Source: Akkermansiaceae bacterium (GTDB lineage: Bacteria > Verrucomicrobiota > Verrucomicrobiia > Verrucomicrobiales > Akkermansiaceae). From it: a DNA stretch of 64,000 nt. The position numbers and the translations under genes are program-made. The stretch covers positions 1-64,000 of the forward strand of contig CAIKHZ010000105.1 in the NCBI GenBank assembly GCA_903827375.1, given 5' to 3'. A model generated the notes under the pieces. It was not told the DNA's origin. It saw only the letters and a list, made by a program, of their open reading frames with translations, and ran no database searches. Within the stretch, counting starts at the first letter, position 1; each line of letters begins with the position of its first letter. Shown here one piece after another: positions 26,801 through 38,874 of the stretch.

Positions 26801-29800
26801 GGCGCACCCAGAGGCACGGTGCTAACCAGCTTCGCGGTGCTGCCGTTGATGGTGATGCTACCGGTGGCGGTGGTGTTTGACATCAACAATGTTCCACCGA
26901 ACACCGCAGTCTCGCCGGTGTAGCTGTTTGCTCCGGAAAGCGTGGTGAGGCCCGTTCCAGACTTGATGAAACCACCCGTACCGCTGATGGCACCGGAGAA
27001 GGTATTCACATTGCTTCCATTGCTATCCACAACACCCGCATTGGCGATGGTGTTAGGCATAACGGCATTATTGGCGAGATTGACGCCCAGGGCAGCAGGG
27101 GCGGCGATGGAGATCGGAGAGGAGGTTGCAAGACTGCCACTGGCACCATTTCCAATTTGCAATTTACCATCCGACACGGTGGTGGCACCTGTGTAAAGGT
27201 TGATCCCGTTGAGAAGCAAGGTGCCCGGGCCACTCTTGACGAGGCTGCTATTGCCATTGCCACCGCCATAGGTTGTGATAGCTCCGGAGATAGCCAGATC
27301 GGTGCCACTGGTAGCGCCGGAGGCGACCACAATCGCCAGGGATGACCCGCGAATCGCAATCGGGGCATTGAAGAGTGATGTCGTGGGACTGCTGAGACTG
27401 GTGATTCCAAATCCGGTGTTAAAGTTATATGCACCGCCCGATGAGCTCACCGTGGCACCCGTCAGATTGAAGTTGCTGACAAATCCCTGGTTGCCTGACA
27501 AATTCGACAGAGTGCCGCCATTCACGTTGACGGTGTCCGTGCTGACCCCACCCGTATTGTATCCGAGAGCATCGCCATTGTGCAAAACCACCGTGCCACC
27601 CGAGTTAATGGTAAGAGTGCCGCGGACGACACCTGAGCCGCCGCCATTGTTCAGATTGAGCGTGCCCCCGTTGACCGTGGTGCCGCCGGTGTAGCTGCTG
27701 ATTGCGGTGAGGGTCAGCGCCCCGGCTCCGGCCTTGGTTAGGCTAACTGCGCCACCGCCAACGACGCCACCCACCGTGAGGGCTGCGCTACCTTGGCTGG
27801 TCACGGTGCAGTTAGCTCCAAGTGTCACCGCGCCTGTTCCGAGATTGAGATCATTAGCACCACCGAAGACGATGTCGGCGTTCCAACTCTGAGGCATATT
27901 TCCATTCAGAGTGAGCGCGGAACCACTCGTGTTGTCAAAAGATCCGCCGGTGATGGTTAAGGCACCCGAGCCGATGGCGGAAGCACTGTTCAAATTTAGG
28001 ACGCCGCCGCTAAGAACCGTCGGGCCGTTGCGGGCGTTCGTGCCGGCGAGGGTGGTCGTGCCAGCCGTTGCAAACGAGGCCGAACCGCTGAGAATACCAC
28101 CAGAAATTTCCGTAAATGTCGCTCCGGACGCCACGTTGATCGGCGTGCCAATGAGCGAACCAGTTGCACCGAGATTCAAGGTGGCACCGGAGGCCAAGGC
28201 GATCGGGGTGGCTGTGAATGAGCCATTGAGGTCCAGTGTGCCGGCGTTGATTGTCGTCGTGCCGCTGAAGGAATTGGCCGTGTTGATCGTGACGGTGTTC
28301 GTGCCGTTCATGATCAAACCGCCTGTTCCCACAATGCCAGTGCCGTTCGCGCTAGTTAGAGTGTAAGGCAGGGCAGAATTGTTAAAGGTTGTCAGTCCCG
28401 GGCTGACGTTGGTGGTGATATTTACTGCGGTTGTGGTGGGTGCCACGGGTCCTGCACCGAGGTTCACCGTGTCATCGAATTCCACCGTGTCTCCGGCCCA
28501 AAAATCGGTTGCGGTATGGGCGCTCACCAGCGCCCAGTCTGGAGTGCCACTGACTGAACCGGTGGTGCCCGTGTTCCAAGTACCGGCACTTGCACCCGAC
28601 CATGCAGGACTGTCGCCGACGACGTGAAGTGTGAGGGTGTTGCCGCTTTGTCCGAGCGTAGATAGCCCTGCCTGTCGGGAGGTCAGACCGTTGCCCAGCG
28701 TGAAATCAGCCAGGGATCCCGAAAGACTGCCGTAGCTGAGCAAGTTATAGGTATCGCCACTCACAAAGGGATTGGCCGGAGTCACGTTGATCGTGATTGG
28801 GCCGCCACCTGTTGTCAGAGCTCCGGTGACCACCAGCGGAGTTGTGCCAGTAGCTGCGCCGCCTGCCGGCTTGAGGGCCAGTTTGGCCGAGCCGCTGAAC
28901 GTCAATGCTCCAGTTGTCAGAGTGCCGGATCCGTTGGCCACGGTGTTACCGACACCACCTGCCACGGAGATTGAGGAGACGGTGTTCGATCCGTTGAAGG
29001 TTCCTGACGTCAGAGTGATGGCGCTGGCGCTGGTGCCCGTCTGCACCAAGGTTCCGCCGGTGATGGTGGTCGCGCCGGTATATGTGTTATTGCCGGAAAG
29101 CGTCTGCGTGCCCGCACCGGTTTTATTGACCGCGCCGCTGCCGCTGATCACCCCGGCAAAGGTGGGAGAACCGACGACCGGGTTGAGAATCAAAGTGGCA
29201 TTATTGACGATTGATGTGCTGGCCAGGCTACCGTCGCTGGTGCCGTTGCCGAGTTTGAGCGTGCCAGCGTTGATGGTTGTTATGCCGGTGAAAGTATTGG
29301 CACCAGCAAGCGTCTGAGTGCCTGCGCCGATCTTGATCAGGCTACCCGCGCCGCTCAGGACACCGGAAAATGTTTGATCCGTCCCGTTATTGCCCACCGT
29401 GAGTGCCACGGCGGTCAAGGACGTCGTATTGCCTAACGTGACACCACCAAAGGCACTGACCGCGCTGCCGCTCGAGAGCCCGCCAATGGTCGCCGCAGTA
29501 ATGCCGTTGCCAAAAATCAGCGGCCGCCGAATGCTATTTTCAACTTTGTTCGAGTTGCCCTGGGCGTTTTGCACATTGATGGTTGCATTGGCCAACGCAC
29601 TGGTCGCATCGATATATAAGTTACTCCAACCATCACTGGCGATCGTCACCGTCCCATTGTAGGTGCTGACGCCCGCATTGCTAAAATGGACGTTGTTTCC
29701 CGCATAGTTCGTGTCGATCATGGAGGTTCGGGCAATCGTCACATCGCCGCTGCCTGAAACCGCACCACTATACGTTTGAACCTTGCCGTCGTAGGTCCCA

Positions 29801-30771
29801 CCCAAATAGGAAGTCGTGCTGCCGGCATTGATGGTGAGCGAACCAGATAGGGTCGTGTTGCCGTTGCCGCCAAAAATCCCGCCGCCGGCAAGGACCCAGT
29901 TATTTGTGGGGCTCACCGTACCAACCATGAGCAAGCCGCCATTGAGGGTCACCGTGCCGGTGCCGAGTGACGACACATTGCCGCCAACGAGTGACAAAAC
30001 TCCGCCGTTGAGCGTCGTGCCACCACTGTAGGTGTTCGCGGCCTTGAGAGTCAACGCCGCCGTTGCCGTTGCGGCGGTAGGAAGGGGAATAACAGATTCA
30101 TTGAGAATGATGGATCCCGTTCCAGAGATCACGCCCGTCTGGAACGTCTGAGCTGCACTGCTGCCATAGTTGAGAGTGCCGTTATCGATGATCGCGGCCG
30201 AATACGTGCCATTGCCCAATTTTCCCGCGCCGCTGATTTGCAGCGTGCCTCCGGTGTCGATGCTCGTCGCGCCGGTGTAGGTGTCCACACCCGATAGATT
30301 GAGCGTGCCAGGCCCGACCTGGGACAGGCCGCCGGCCGTGCCGCTGACGACACCCGACAGCAGGACCTGGCCGCCCGCGACGGTCGTCACGGTCCGCACG
30401 GCAGTGGTGACGATTGGCAGGCTGATTGTTTGCAGGTTGGCGGCGGCGCTGCTGATATTTCCGGCTAGGGTGATCGAGTTACCGGCGAGGGTGAAGGGGG
30501 TTGCGGCAGCATCGAAGGTGATACCGGCAAAGCTGGTGGCAGCGGCGAAGTCATTGCTTGTGCTGGTGTTGGCCGCGCCGGTAAAGACCAGTGCATCTCC
30601 AGCAACAGGAGGGGTGTCCCAGTTCGCGGCGCTCCACAGATTGCTGGCGGCACTTGCACTCCATGTGCGCGTCGCGGCTTGGGTGGTTTGACTGCTGACT
30701 GCCATCACGACTGCGGCGAATGCCAGAGCTGTGTTGCGGAGAAACGGATTGGACTTATAATTGGATTTCAT
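23851..30771 (-). CDS. Giant PATR-repeat surface protein (2306 aa)
   Basis: A signal peptide (TALAFAAVVMAVSSQTTQA) and WSAANWD..P.AGDALVFTG precede a very long array of PATR motifs. I count about 15, such as ANTYSGGTTLNGGVL, NNTYTGATTITGGTL and ANVYTGTTTISGGIL. Two larger internal repeats (each ANPF...YNL...G.L.DF...SRQ...W.GA...ATDFWA.D.VEF.DTV) resemble one in the smaller paralogue. The C-terminus repeats the paralogue's module: WALAKGLTPGVNDG, GIPNALEFLLGGNPL, FQYGSDVVGWT, PRSNAVGGKLFGRL, ending QAVK. No barrel domain is visible, so export probably does not follow the classical type V route. Likely a long beta-helical fibre or adhesin. It is the first gene of a minus-strand run of four, divergent from GH2. 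Confidence 0.88.
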   Translation of the reverse strand: MKSNYKSNPFLRNTALAFAAVVMAVSSQTTQAATRTWSASAASNLWSAANWDTPPVAGDALVFTGAANTSTSNDFAAATSFAGITFDAAATPFTLAGNSITLAGNISSAAANLQTISLPIVTTAVRTVTTVAGGQVLLSGVVSGTAGGLSQVGPGTLNLSGVDTYTGATSIDTGGTLQISGAGKLGNGTYSAAIIDNGTLNYGSSAAQTFQTGVISGTGSIILNESVIPLPTAATATAALTLKAANTYSGGTTLNGGVLSLVGGNVSSLGTGTVTLNGGLLMVGTVSPTNNWVLAGGGIFGGNGNTTLSGSLTINAGSTTSYLGGTYDGKVQTYSGAVSGSGDVTIARTSMIDTNYAGNNVHFSNAGVSTYNGTVTIASDGWSNLYIDATSALANATINVQNAQGNSNKVENSIRRPLIFGNGITAATIGGLSSGSAVSAFGGVTLGNTTSLTAVALTVGNNGTDQTFSGVLSGAGSLIKIGAGTQTLAGANTFTGITTINAGTLKLGNGTSDGSLASTSIVNNATLILNPVVGSPTFAGVISGSGAVNKTGAGTQTLSGNNTYTGATTITGGTLVQTGTSASAITLTSGTFNGSNTVSSISVAGGVGNTVANGSGTLTTGALTFSGSAKLALKPAGGAATGTTPLVVTGALTTGGGPITINVTPANPFVSGDTYNLLSYGSLSGSLADFTLGNGLTSRQAGLSTLGQSGNTLTLHVVGDSPAWSGASAGTWNTGTTGSVSGTPDWALVSAHTATDFWAGDTVEFDDTVNLGAGPVAPTTTAVNITTNVSPGLTTFNNSALPYTLTSANGTGIVGTGGLIMNGTNTVTINTANSFSGTTTINAGTLDLNGSFTATPIALASGATLNLGATGSLIGTPINVASGATFTEISGGILSGSASFATAGTTTLAGTNARNGPTVLSGGVLNLNSASAIGSGALTITGGSFDNTSGSALTLNGNMPQSWNADIVFGGANDLNLGTGAVTLGANCTVTSQGSAALTVGGVVGGGAVSLTKAGAGALTLTAISSYTGGTTVNGGTLNLNNGGGSGVVRGTLTINSGGTVVLHNGDALGYNTGGVSTDTVNVNGGTLSNLSGNQGFVSNFNLTGATVSSSGGAYNFNTGFGITSLSSPTTSLFNAPIAIRGSSLAIVVASGATSGTDLAISGAITTYGGGNGNSSLVKSGPGTLLLNGINLYTGATTVSDGKLQIGNGASGSLATSSPISIAAPAALGVNLANNAVMPNTIANAGVVDSNGSNVNTFSGAISGTGGFIKSGTGLTTLSGANSYTGETAVFGGTLLMSNTTATGSITINGSTAKLVSTVPLGAPVNLTQGTFDGSNSVSSVTVFGGNGSTVANGNGTPATLNIGTLSFSGSGQISIVPIGGAITTAPLVAGTLDTSGAGAGGITINAAPANPFANDLVYNLIGYTNFTGSLSDFAVGTGFSSRQTPTLGNSGSFITLTVTGDTPVWTGAHGGPNGEFWTTSATGNNGGATNWATKTAHAPTNFWATDNVEFNDTVQIGAGAPAAPTSTTVTIQGGVSPSTTTFDNSLLPFTIQSHDASGIQTGNLTKNGSNTVTLTTVNTYTGVTTINGGTLQLGDGTTDGSIASSAGIVDNGSLVYNLAGADQSFNGIISGTGSVSLGGAAHVLTLSGANTFSGGININSDTCRLKVGNASALGNGSLLTFGSASFGALQLDGFSVALGGLASSDSQATVENSNATNATLTLNGAINSDFLGTLQDGTAGKLSLTMSGPSTQMLSGVTTYTGATTVTNGTLALAAPLANSVVNVSGGILSMQAAGAVSQNTITISGTGALEETVDNAISGTASLIAQSAVTLSRPNTYSGNTTIGGNIALTITHPQAAGSGTLWSSSNLSTIALHFNGGGVIANNLNNYGSTTFTVDVNNNGDGSNEGVIEASGSWWMGDNYTTVMNVTGANGYSFKLDNVFFQNWHPGAQVKYNPTSAALILGNVAASHSTASLILDGTNTANVVSGALSESDTPLTVTKSNTGTWTFTGANVYTGTTTISGGILEIGGGSTTGNLGTADVVDNATLAFNRSDSLIVANAISGTGSVNQLGAGTTILSGANTYTGETSVTGGVLTIPTAFLSDTAAVRIGVSGTLNLTSGATDVVDSFYINGVEQVAGTWGSLTSSAAHKTARITGTGILSVSHGAVIASAYDNWALAKGLTPGVNDGPNQDPNNNGIPNALEFLLGGNPLVSDFSILPRESLTPTGFIFTFNRAVASEAEITATFQYGSDVVGWTNVAIGADTASSGPEVSIANGSPLDTVTVTIPRSNAVGGKLFGRLQAVK

Positions 30772-34776
<4,005 letters not shown>

Positions 34777-34886
34777 CCCCTTTCAAGTCGGCCCGCCGGA
34801 CAAAAGCTCGGACCCCGGGGCGGGTATGGAGTGGGCAATAACTTCAACTTTAGCGAGGTGGAGCCTCAAACCAGACGACAGGTGAA

Positions 34887-34944
34887 AACGACTTCGGCGG
34901 GCGCTCAGTCGAACGACTTCGGCGGGCGCTCACACCGAAGTCGT
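34887..34944. repeat. Short tandem repeat with inverted end, upstream of sensor kinase
   Basis: AACGACTTCGGCGGGCGCTC plus A occurs at 34887-34907 and again at 34912-34932, a period of 25 bp. ACCGAAGTCGT at 34934-34944 is the inverted form of its first half, so a hairpin can also form. The rest of the 263-bp gap between the GH2 gene and the kinase shows nothing I can name. It could be a regulator-binding site or a small dispersed element. Confidence 0.5.
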
Positions 34945-35039
34945 CAATCCATCCGGTTCTGGAAAACTCGACTCCCTCACACGGACGCTAGGCACGACAG
35001 GGGGGATTGGAAAATAGCCGCTTTTTTAACTCTTTGAAA

Positions 35040-38000
35040 ATGAACATGTTAATTTATGTTACTCAGGAGGAGACTGATTCCCCATTGCATCACCCACCAT
35101 CCATTTCCGTCCCTTGCGGCCATCATCTTCCGGCGTTGCCAACGCTGGTCGTTACCATCCTGTTAGCACTTTTCTCCCTGTCCGTCTGCCGGGCTGCCGA
35201 GGAGCGGGTGTACCTCAATCGGTTCTGGCAAACGAGCGACGGCATGCCGAGCAATTCGGTGTCACGCATCGCCAAGGACCGCGATGGTTTCCTGTGGATC
35301 GCCACCGGTGCCGGCGTCGCTCGCTTCGACGGCCTCCGCTTCGAAACATTTTACTCCACGGACGGACTGCCGGACACCCAGATCTACTGCCTGCAGGTTG
35401 ACCAACACAACCGCATCTGGGTCGGCACCCGGCGGGGTGTCGCCTATCGTGAAAATGGCTTGTGGATCATTCCTGCTGGCTTGCCGGCGGCCCCGGTGTT
35501 CTCGCTGGGCGAAGGTGCAGACGGCAGCATCTGGGTCGGGACCTACACCGGTTGCTGGCGCTGGGCCGACGACAAATTCTCGCCGATCGACTTTGGCGGA
35601 AAAACGCCGGATGTGCGTGCATTCCTGCGCGACGGCTCCAACGCGATGTGGGTCCTAACGCAAAATTGTTTGTATCGCTGGAGTGCGGATCGCCCCAACC
35701 ACGTGCAAGAGATTGCCGGGCCATGGAGCGGCAAGGACCTGCGCGACCTCGCCTGTGACAACGACGGCCGCCTGATGGTTTGTGGCAGCAGCCTGCTGCT
35801 GCGCCAACAGGACAACGCCTGGGAAGACCTCAACCGCAGTGTTCCCGGAGGTGAACAAAACGCTTATCTCGCCTGCGCCGTCGCTCCAGACCACACCCTC
35901 TGGCTCGCCACCCGCAATCACGGCCTTGTTTTCCTCAACGGCCCGGAATCCGGTGCCGTCGATACCACCAACGGTCTTTCCCTCAACGACGTCCGCAGCG
36001 TCATGATCGATGCCGATGGCCTCATCCTCGCAGGCACTAACGGCGGCGGCATCAACCTTCTTCGCCGCCGACTCTTCGACACCTACTCGACCATCGAAGG
36101 CCTCGGCAGCACCATCACCACCGCCTTGGTTGTTAGTCGAAGCGGCGCGGTTTTTGCAGGCACCGACGGCAGCGGTATCTTCATCAAACAAGAGGGCAAA
36201 TTCGTGCCACACTTCTGCAAGCCGGACCTGCCGGAAAATGGACTCATCTGGTCCATGTGCGAGTCACCGGATAAGAGTTTGTGGGTTGGCACCCACCACG
36301 ACGGACTCTTCCGCTGCCAACATGACCAGATGCAACACATTCCGTTAGCCCCGGAACTCACCAACCAATCCATATCTGCTCTGCTTGCAACCCACGACGC
36401 CGGCCTGCTCATCGGCACCCATGGCGCCGGTGTCCGCAAGTGGAAGGACGGCCAATTCGATCCCTCGTTCCCCCGCCTCGTTCCCGGCGAACAAAGCGTC
36501 GTCTATGATATGCTAGAGGACCCGCAGGGCCGAATCTGGGTCGCCACCGGCACTTTCGGCCTGTGGACGCTCGAAAACGACGCTTGGATCGATATGACGC
36601 GCCGCCTCAACATGCCCAGCCTCATCGCCGCTGTCCTTCACCTATCATCTAACGGCGACATCTGGGTCGGCACCCTCGGCCAGGGCCTCGCCCGCATCCA
36701 TGACGGCCACCTAGCGCAGTGGCAGCAGCGCGATGGCATGGTGAGTGACACAATTTGTCAGATCCTTGAGGACGATGCCGGCTGCCTGTGGCTGGGGTCA
36801 GACCGCGGCCTGCAGCGGGTGTCCCGCGCCGCTCTGGACGCCTACCACCGAAACAGCCGCGCCCTGCCGGTGGAAAGCATGCGCTTCAACCGTGAGGACG
36901 GGCTGCCCACACCCCAATTCAGCGGCGAACACGGCAACCTCGCGGTGCGGGCCGCAGATGGCTCGCTGTGGTTCTCGCTGGCCTCCGGTGCCGTCCGCGT
37001 GGACCCCCAGCATTTCGCCAAATCCACCCCCCTGCCATGCCTCCGCATCGAAAGCGCCACCGCGGATAAAAATCCCATCTGGTCCTTCGAAGGCATCCAC
37101 GCGCGCCGCCCAATCGTCCTCGCCCCGGGCGCCGGTACCCTGCAAATCCGTTTCACCTCGCCCAATTTCATCGCCCCCGAACATAGCCGATTTCAATACC
37201 GCATGACCGGCGTGGAAAAAGAGTGGCAAGAGGTGGAAGGCACGCGGGTGGCCAGTTACGCCTCGTTGCTGCCCGGCACCTATCAGTTTGAGGTGATCGG
37301 CGCCAACTCCGATGGCACTTGGAACCCCAGCCCCACTCGCATCACCGTGCTCGTCCAACCCTTCCTCTGGCAAACCCTCGGCTTCCGCCTAACCGTTGCC
37401 CTATTCGCTCTATCAGCCGCAGGGATGGCCATCCGCGTCGCCTCATTGCGCCGCTTGCAACGCCGCATGGCCGCCGTCATGAACGAAATGCGCGTCGATA
37501 AGGAACGCACCCGCATCGCCCGTGACCTCCACGACGACCTCGGCGCGAGCCTAACTGAAATCAACTTTCTCGGCACCCTCACGGCCAACGCGGTGAGTGA
37601 CAACGTGGTGCGCCAGCGCATCGAGGGCATGGTCGAACGCGCCCAGCGAATGACCAAGGCGCTCGATGAAATTGTCTGGACCGTCAATCCGGCAAATGAC
37701 TCGCTGTCCTCCACCGCCAATTACCTCTGCTCCCGCGCTCAGGAAAGCCTCGTCACCGGCGGCATCCGCTGCCGCCTGGATGTCGCCGACGACCTGCCTG
37801 CGACCACCGTCGACTCCGAACTCCGCCACAATCTGCTGATGGCCGTCAACGAGGCGATCCATAACGTCCTGAAGCATTCCAAAGCCACCGAATGCTCCCT
37901 CTCAATCCAAATCGACCTAGGCGCTCTGCAGGTGACCGTCGCCGACAACGGCGGCGGCTTCGTGCCGGTTGGCGCTCCTGATGGCCATGACGGACTGGTC

Positions 38001-38096
38001 AACTTGCAGCGCCGCATGGAAGCGTCCGGCGGCTCTGTGGACATTGCCAGCACCCCGCACGGCACCGTGGTCACCCTCCGCGTCCCTTTGCCATGA
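35040..38096 (+). CDS. Propeller-type sensor histidine kinase (Reg_prop/Y_Y_Y/HisKA_3)
   Basis: This is a two-component sensor of about 1018 aa. After a signal or membrane segment (TLVVTILLALFSLSVC) come repeats of the two-component regulator propeller type: GLPDTQIYCLQVDQHNRIWV, DGSIWVGTYTG, NGDIWVGTLGQGL. A Y_Y_Y domain (RFQYRMTGVEKEWQEVEG...YASLLPGTYQFEV) precedes a membrane helix (TLGFRLTVALFALSAAGMAI). The cytoplasmic part has RIARDLHDDLGASLTEINFL with phospho-His831, and HATPase boxes NEAIHNVLKHS and VADNGGGF. In Bacteroidetes and Verrucomicrobia such sensors detect sugars from polysaccharide breakdown. The start could be 35007, 35040 or 35046. The response regulator gene follows 85 bp downstream. 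Confidence 0.92.
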   Translation: MNMLIYVTQEETDSPLHHPPSISVPCGHHLPALPTLVVTILLALFSLSVCRAAEERVYLNRFWQTSDGMPSNSVSRIAKDRDGFLWIATGAGVARFDGLRFETFYSTDGLPDTQIYCLQVDQHNRIWVGTRRGVAYRENGLWIIPAGLPAAPVFSLGEGADGSIWVGTYTGCWRWADDKFSPIDFGGKTPDVRAFLRDGSNAMWVLTQNCLYRWSADRPNHVQEIAGPWSGKDLRDLACDNDGRLMVCGSSLLLRQQDNAWEDLNRSVPGGEQNAYLACAVAPDHTLWLATRNHGLVFLNGPESGAVDTTNGLSLNDVRSVMIDADGLILAGTNGGGINLLRRRLFDTYSTIEGLGSTITTALVVSRSGAVFAGTDGSGIFIKQEGKFVPHFCKPDLPENGLIWSMCESPDKSLWVGTHHDGLFRCQHDQMQHIPLAPELTNQSISALLATHDAGLLIGTHGAGVRKWKDGQFDPSFPRLVPGEQSVVYDMLEDPQGRIWVATGTFGLWTLENDAWIDMTRRLNMPSLIAAVLHLSSNGDIWVGTLGQGLARIHDGHLAQWQQRDGMVSDTICQILEDDAGCLWLGSDRGLQRVSRAALDAYHRNSRALPVESMRFNREDGLPTPQFSGEHGNLAVRAADGSLWFSLASGAVRVDPQHFAKSTPLPCLRIESATADKNPIWSFEGIHARRPIVLAPGAGTLQIRFTSPNFIAPEHSRFQYRMTGVEKEWQEVEGTRVASYASLLPGTYQFEVIGANSDGTWNPSPTRITVLVQPFLWQTLGFRLTVALFALSAAGMAIRVASLRRLQRRMAAVMNEMRVDKERTRIARDLHDDLGASLTEINFLGTLTANAVSDNVVRQRIEGMVERAQRMTKALDEIVWTVNPANDSLSSTANYLCSRAQESLVTGGIRCRLDVADDLPATTVDSELRHNLLMAVNEAIHNVLKHSKATECSLSIQIDLGALQVTVADNGGGFVPVGAPDGHDGLVNLQRRMEASGGSVDIASTPHGTVVTLRVPLP

Positions 38097-38181
38097 ACCC
38101 GGCAAGCTCCGCTGTTCTACCCATTCGGGGGGCTGGTATTTCTCGGACTAGCCGGTATCATCAAACCTCATTCAGTTCGCT

Positions 38182-38823
38182 ATGCCGTCATCAGTAGTCA
38201 TTGTGGAGGACAACAACGTGGTCCGCGGTTGTCTGGAGGAATTGGTCAATTCCATACCCGGCTTCAATTGCCTGGCCACCTTCAGCTGTGCAGAGGACGC
38301 CATCCGGATGGTGCCTCGCCTCGCACCCGATCTCGTGATGATGGATATTCAACTGCCCAACCTGTCCGGCATCGAGTGCGCCGCCAGACTCAAGGAATCC
38401 CTGCCCGCCCTCTTGATCCTCATGCTCACCGTCTATGAGGACGAACAACGCATCTTCGAGGCCTTCAAGGCCGGTGCCAGCGGCTATATCCTCAAACGCG
38501 CCAGCGCCGCCGAGGTCGTCCAAGCCATCAAGGACATGCTCGGCGGCGGCGTCCCTATGACCAGCACCATCGCCCGCAAGGTCGTCGAGTCGTTCCGCCA
38601 AGTCAGCTCCAGGCAACCCGATGAACCCGCCCTCTCGCGCCGCGAAACCGAAGTCCTAAAGGGCCTGTCCAAGGGATTATCTAACAAGGACATCGCCGAT
38701 TCCCTCAATATCACCCTGGAAACCGTGCGTTGGCACCTCAAACAGATCTACGAAAAACTGCACGTCCACGGCCGCACTCAGGCCACCCTCAAATTCATGA
38801 GCATGCAAGGCACCAAACCTTGA
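38182..38823 (+). CDS. LuxR/NarL-family response regulator
   Basis: This 213-aa protein has a receiver domain (SVVIVEDNNVVRGCLEEL; DLVMMDIQLPNLSG with phospho-acceptor Asp55; Thr in LMLTVYEDE; Lys105 in GYILKRAS) and a C-terminal LuxR helix-turn-helix (LSRRETEVLKGLSKGLSNKD, then IADSLNITLETVRWHLKQIY). It is the expected partner of the sensor kinase immediately upstream. Its stop is directly followed by an ATG of the next reading frame (TGAATG at 38821), hinting that the beta-helix gene belongs to the same transcript. Targets may include the flanking GH2 and MoxR cluster genes; this is inference from position. Confidence 0.94.
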   Translation: MPSSVVIVEDNNVVRGCLEELVNSIPGFNCLATFSCAEDAIRMVPRLAPDLVMMDIQLPNLSGIECAARLKESLPALLILMLTVYEDEQRIFEAFKAGASGYILKRASAAEVVQAIKDMLGGGVPMTSTIARKVVESFRQVSSRQPDEPALSRRETEVLKGLSKGLSNKDIADSLNITLETVRWHLKQIYEKLHVHGRTQATLKFMSMQGTKP

Positions 38824-38874
38824 ATGCAAGCGGCGCAATCCGACATCGGCCCAACCGCTCCACCACCCGCATCC

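Noticed and set aside
24400-30700. Many long plus-strand ORFs (60-180 aa, Pro/Val-rich) opposite the giant PATR gene
   Set aside because: They are antisense to the repeat-rich coding strand, have no starts with ribosome sites, and share Pro/Val/Ala composition imposed by complementing Gly/Thr/Asn codons.
20212-30771. Dense short repeats resembling a CRISPR or satellite array
   Set aside because: The repeats are degenerate, in frame and encode N-T-Y-T-G protein motifs; spacing is variable and there are no spacers or cas genes.
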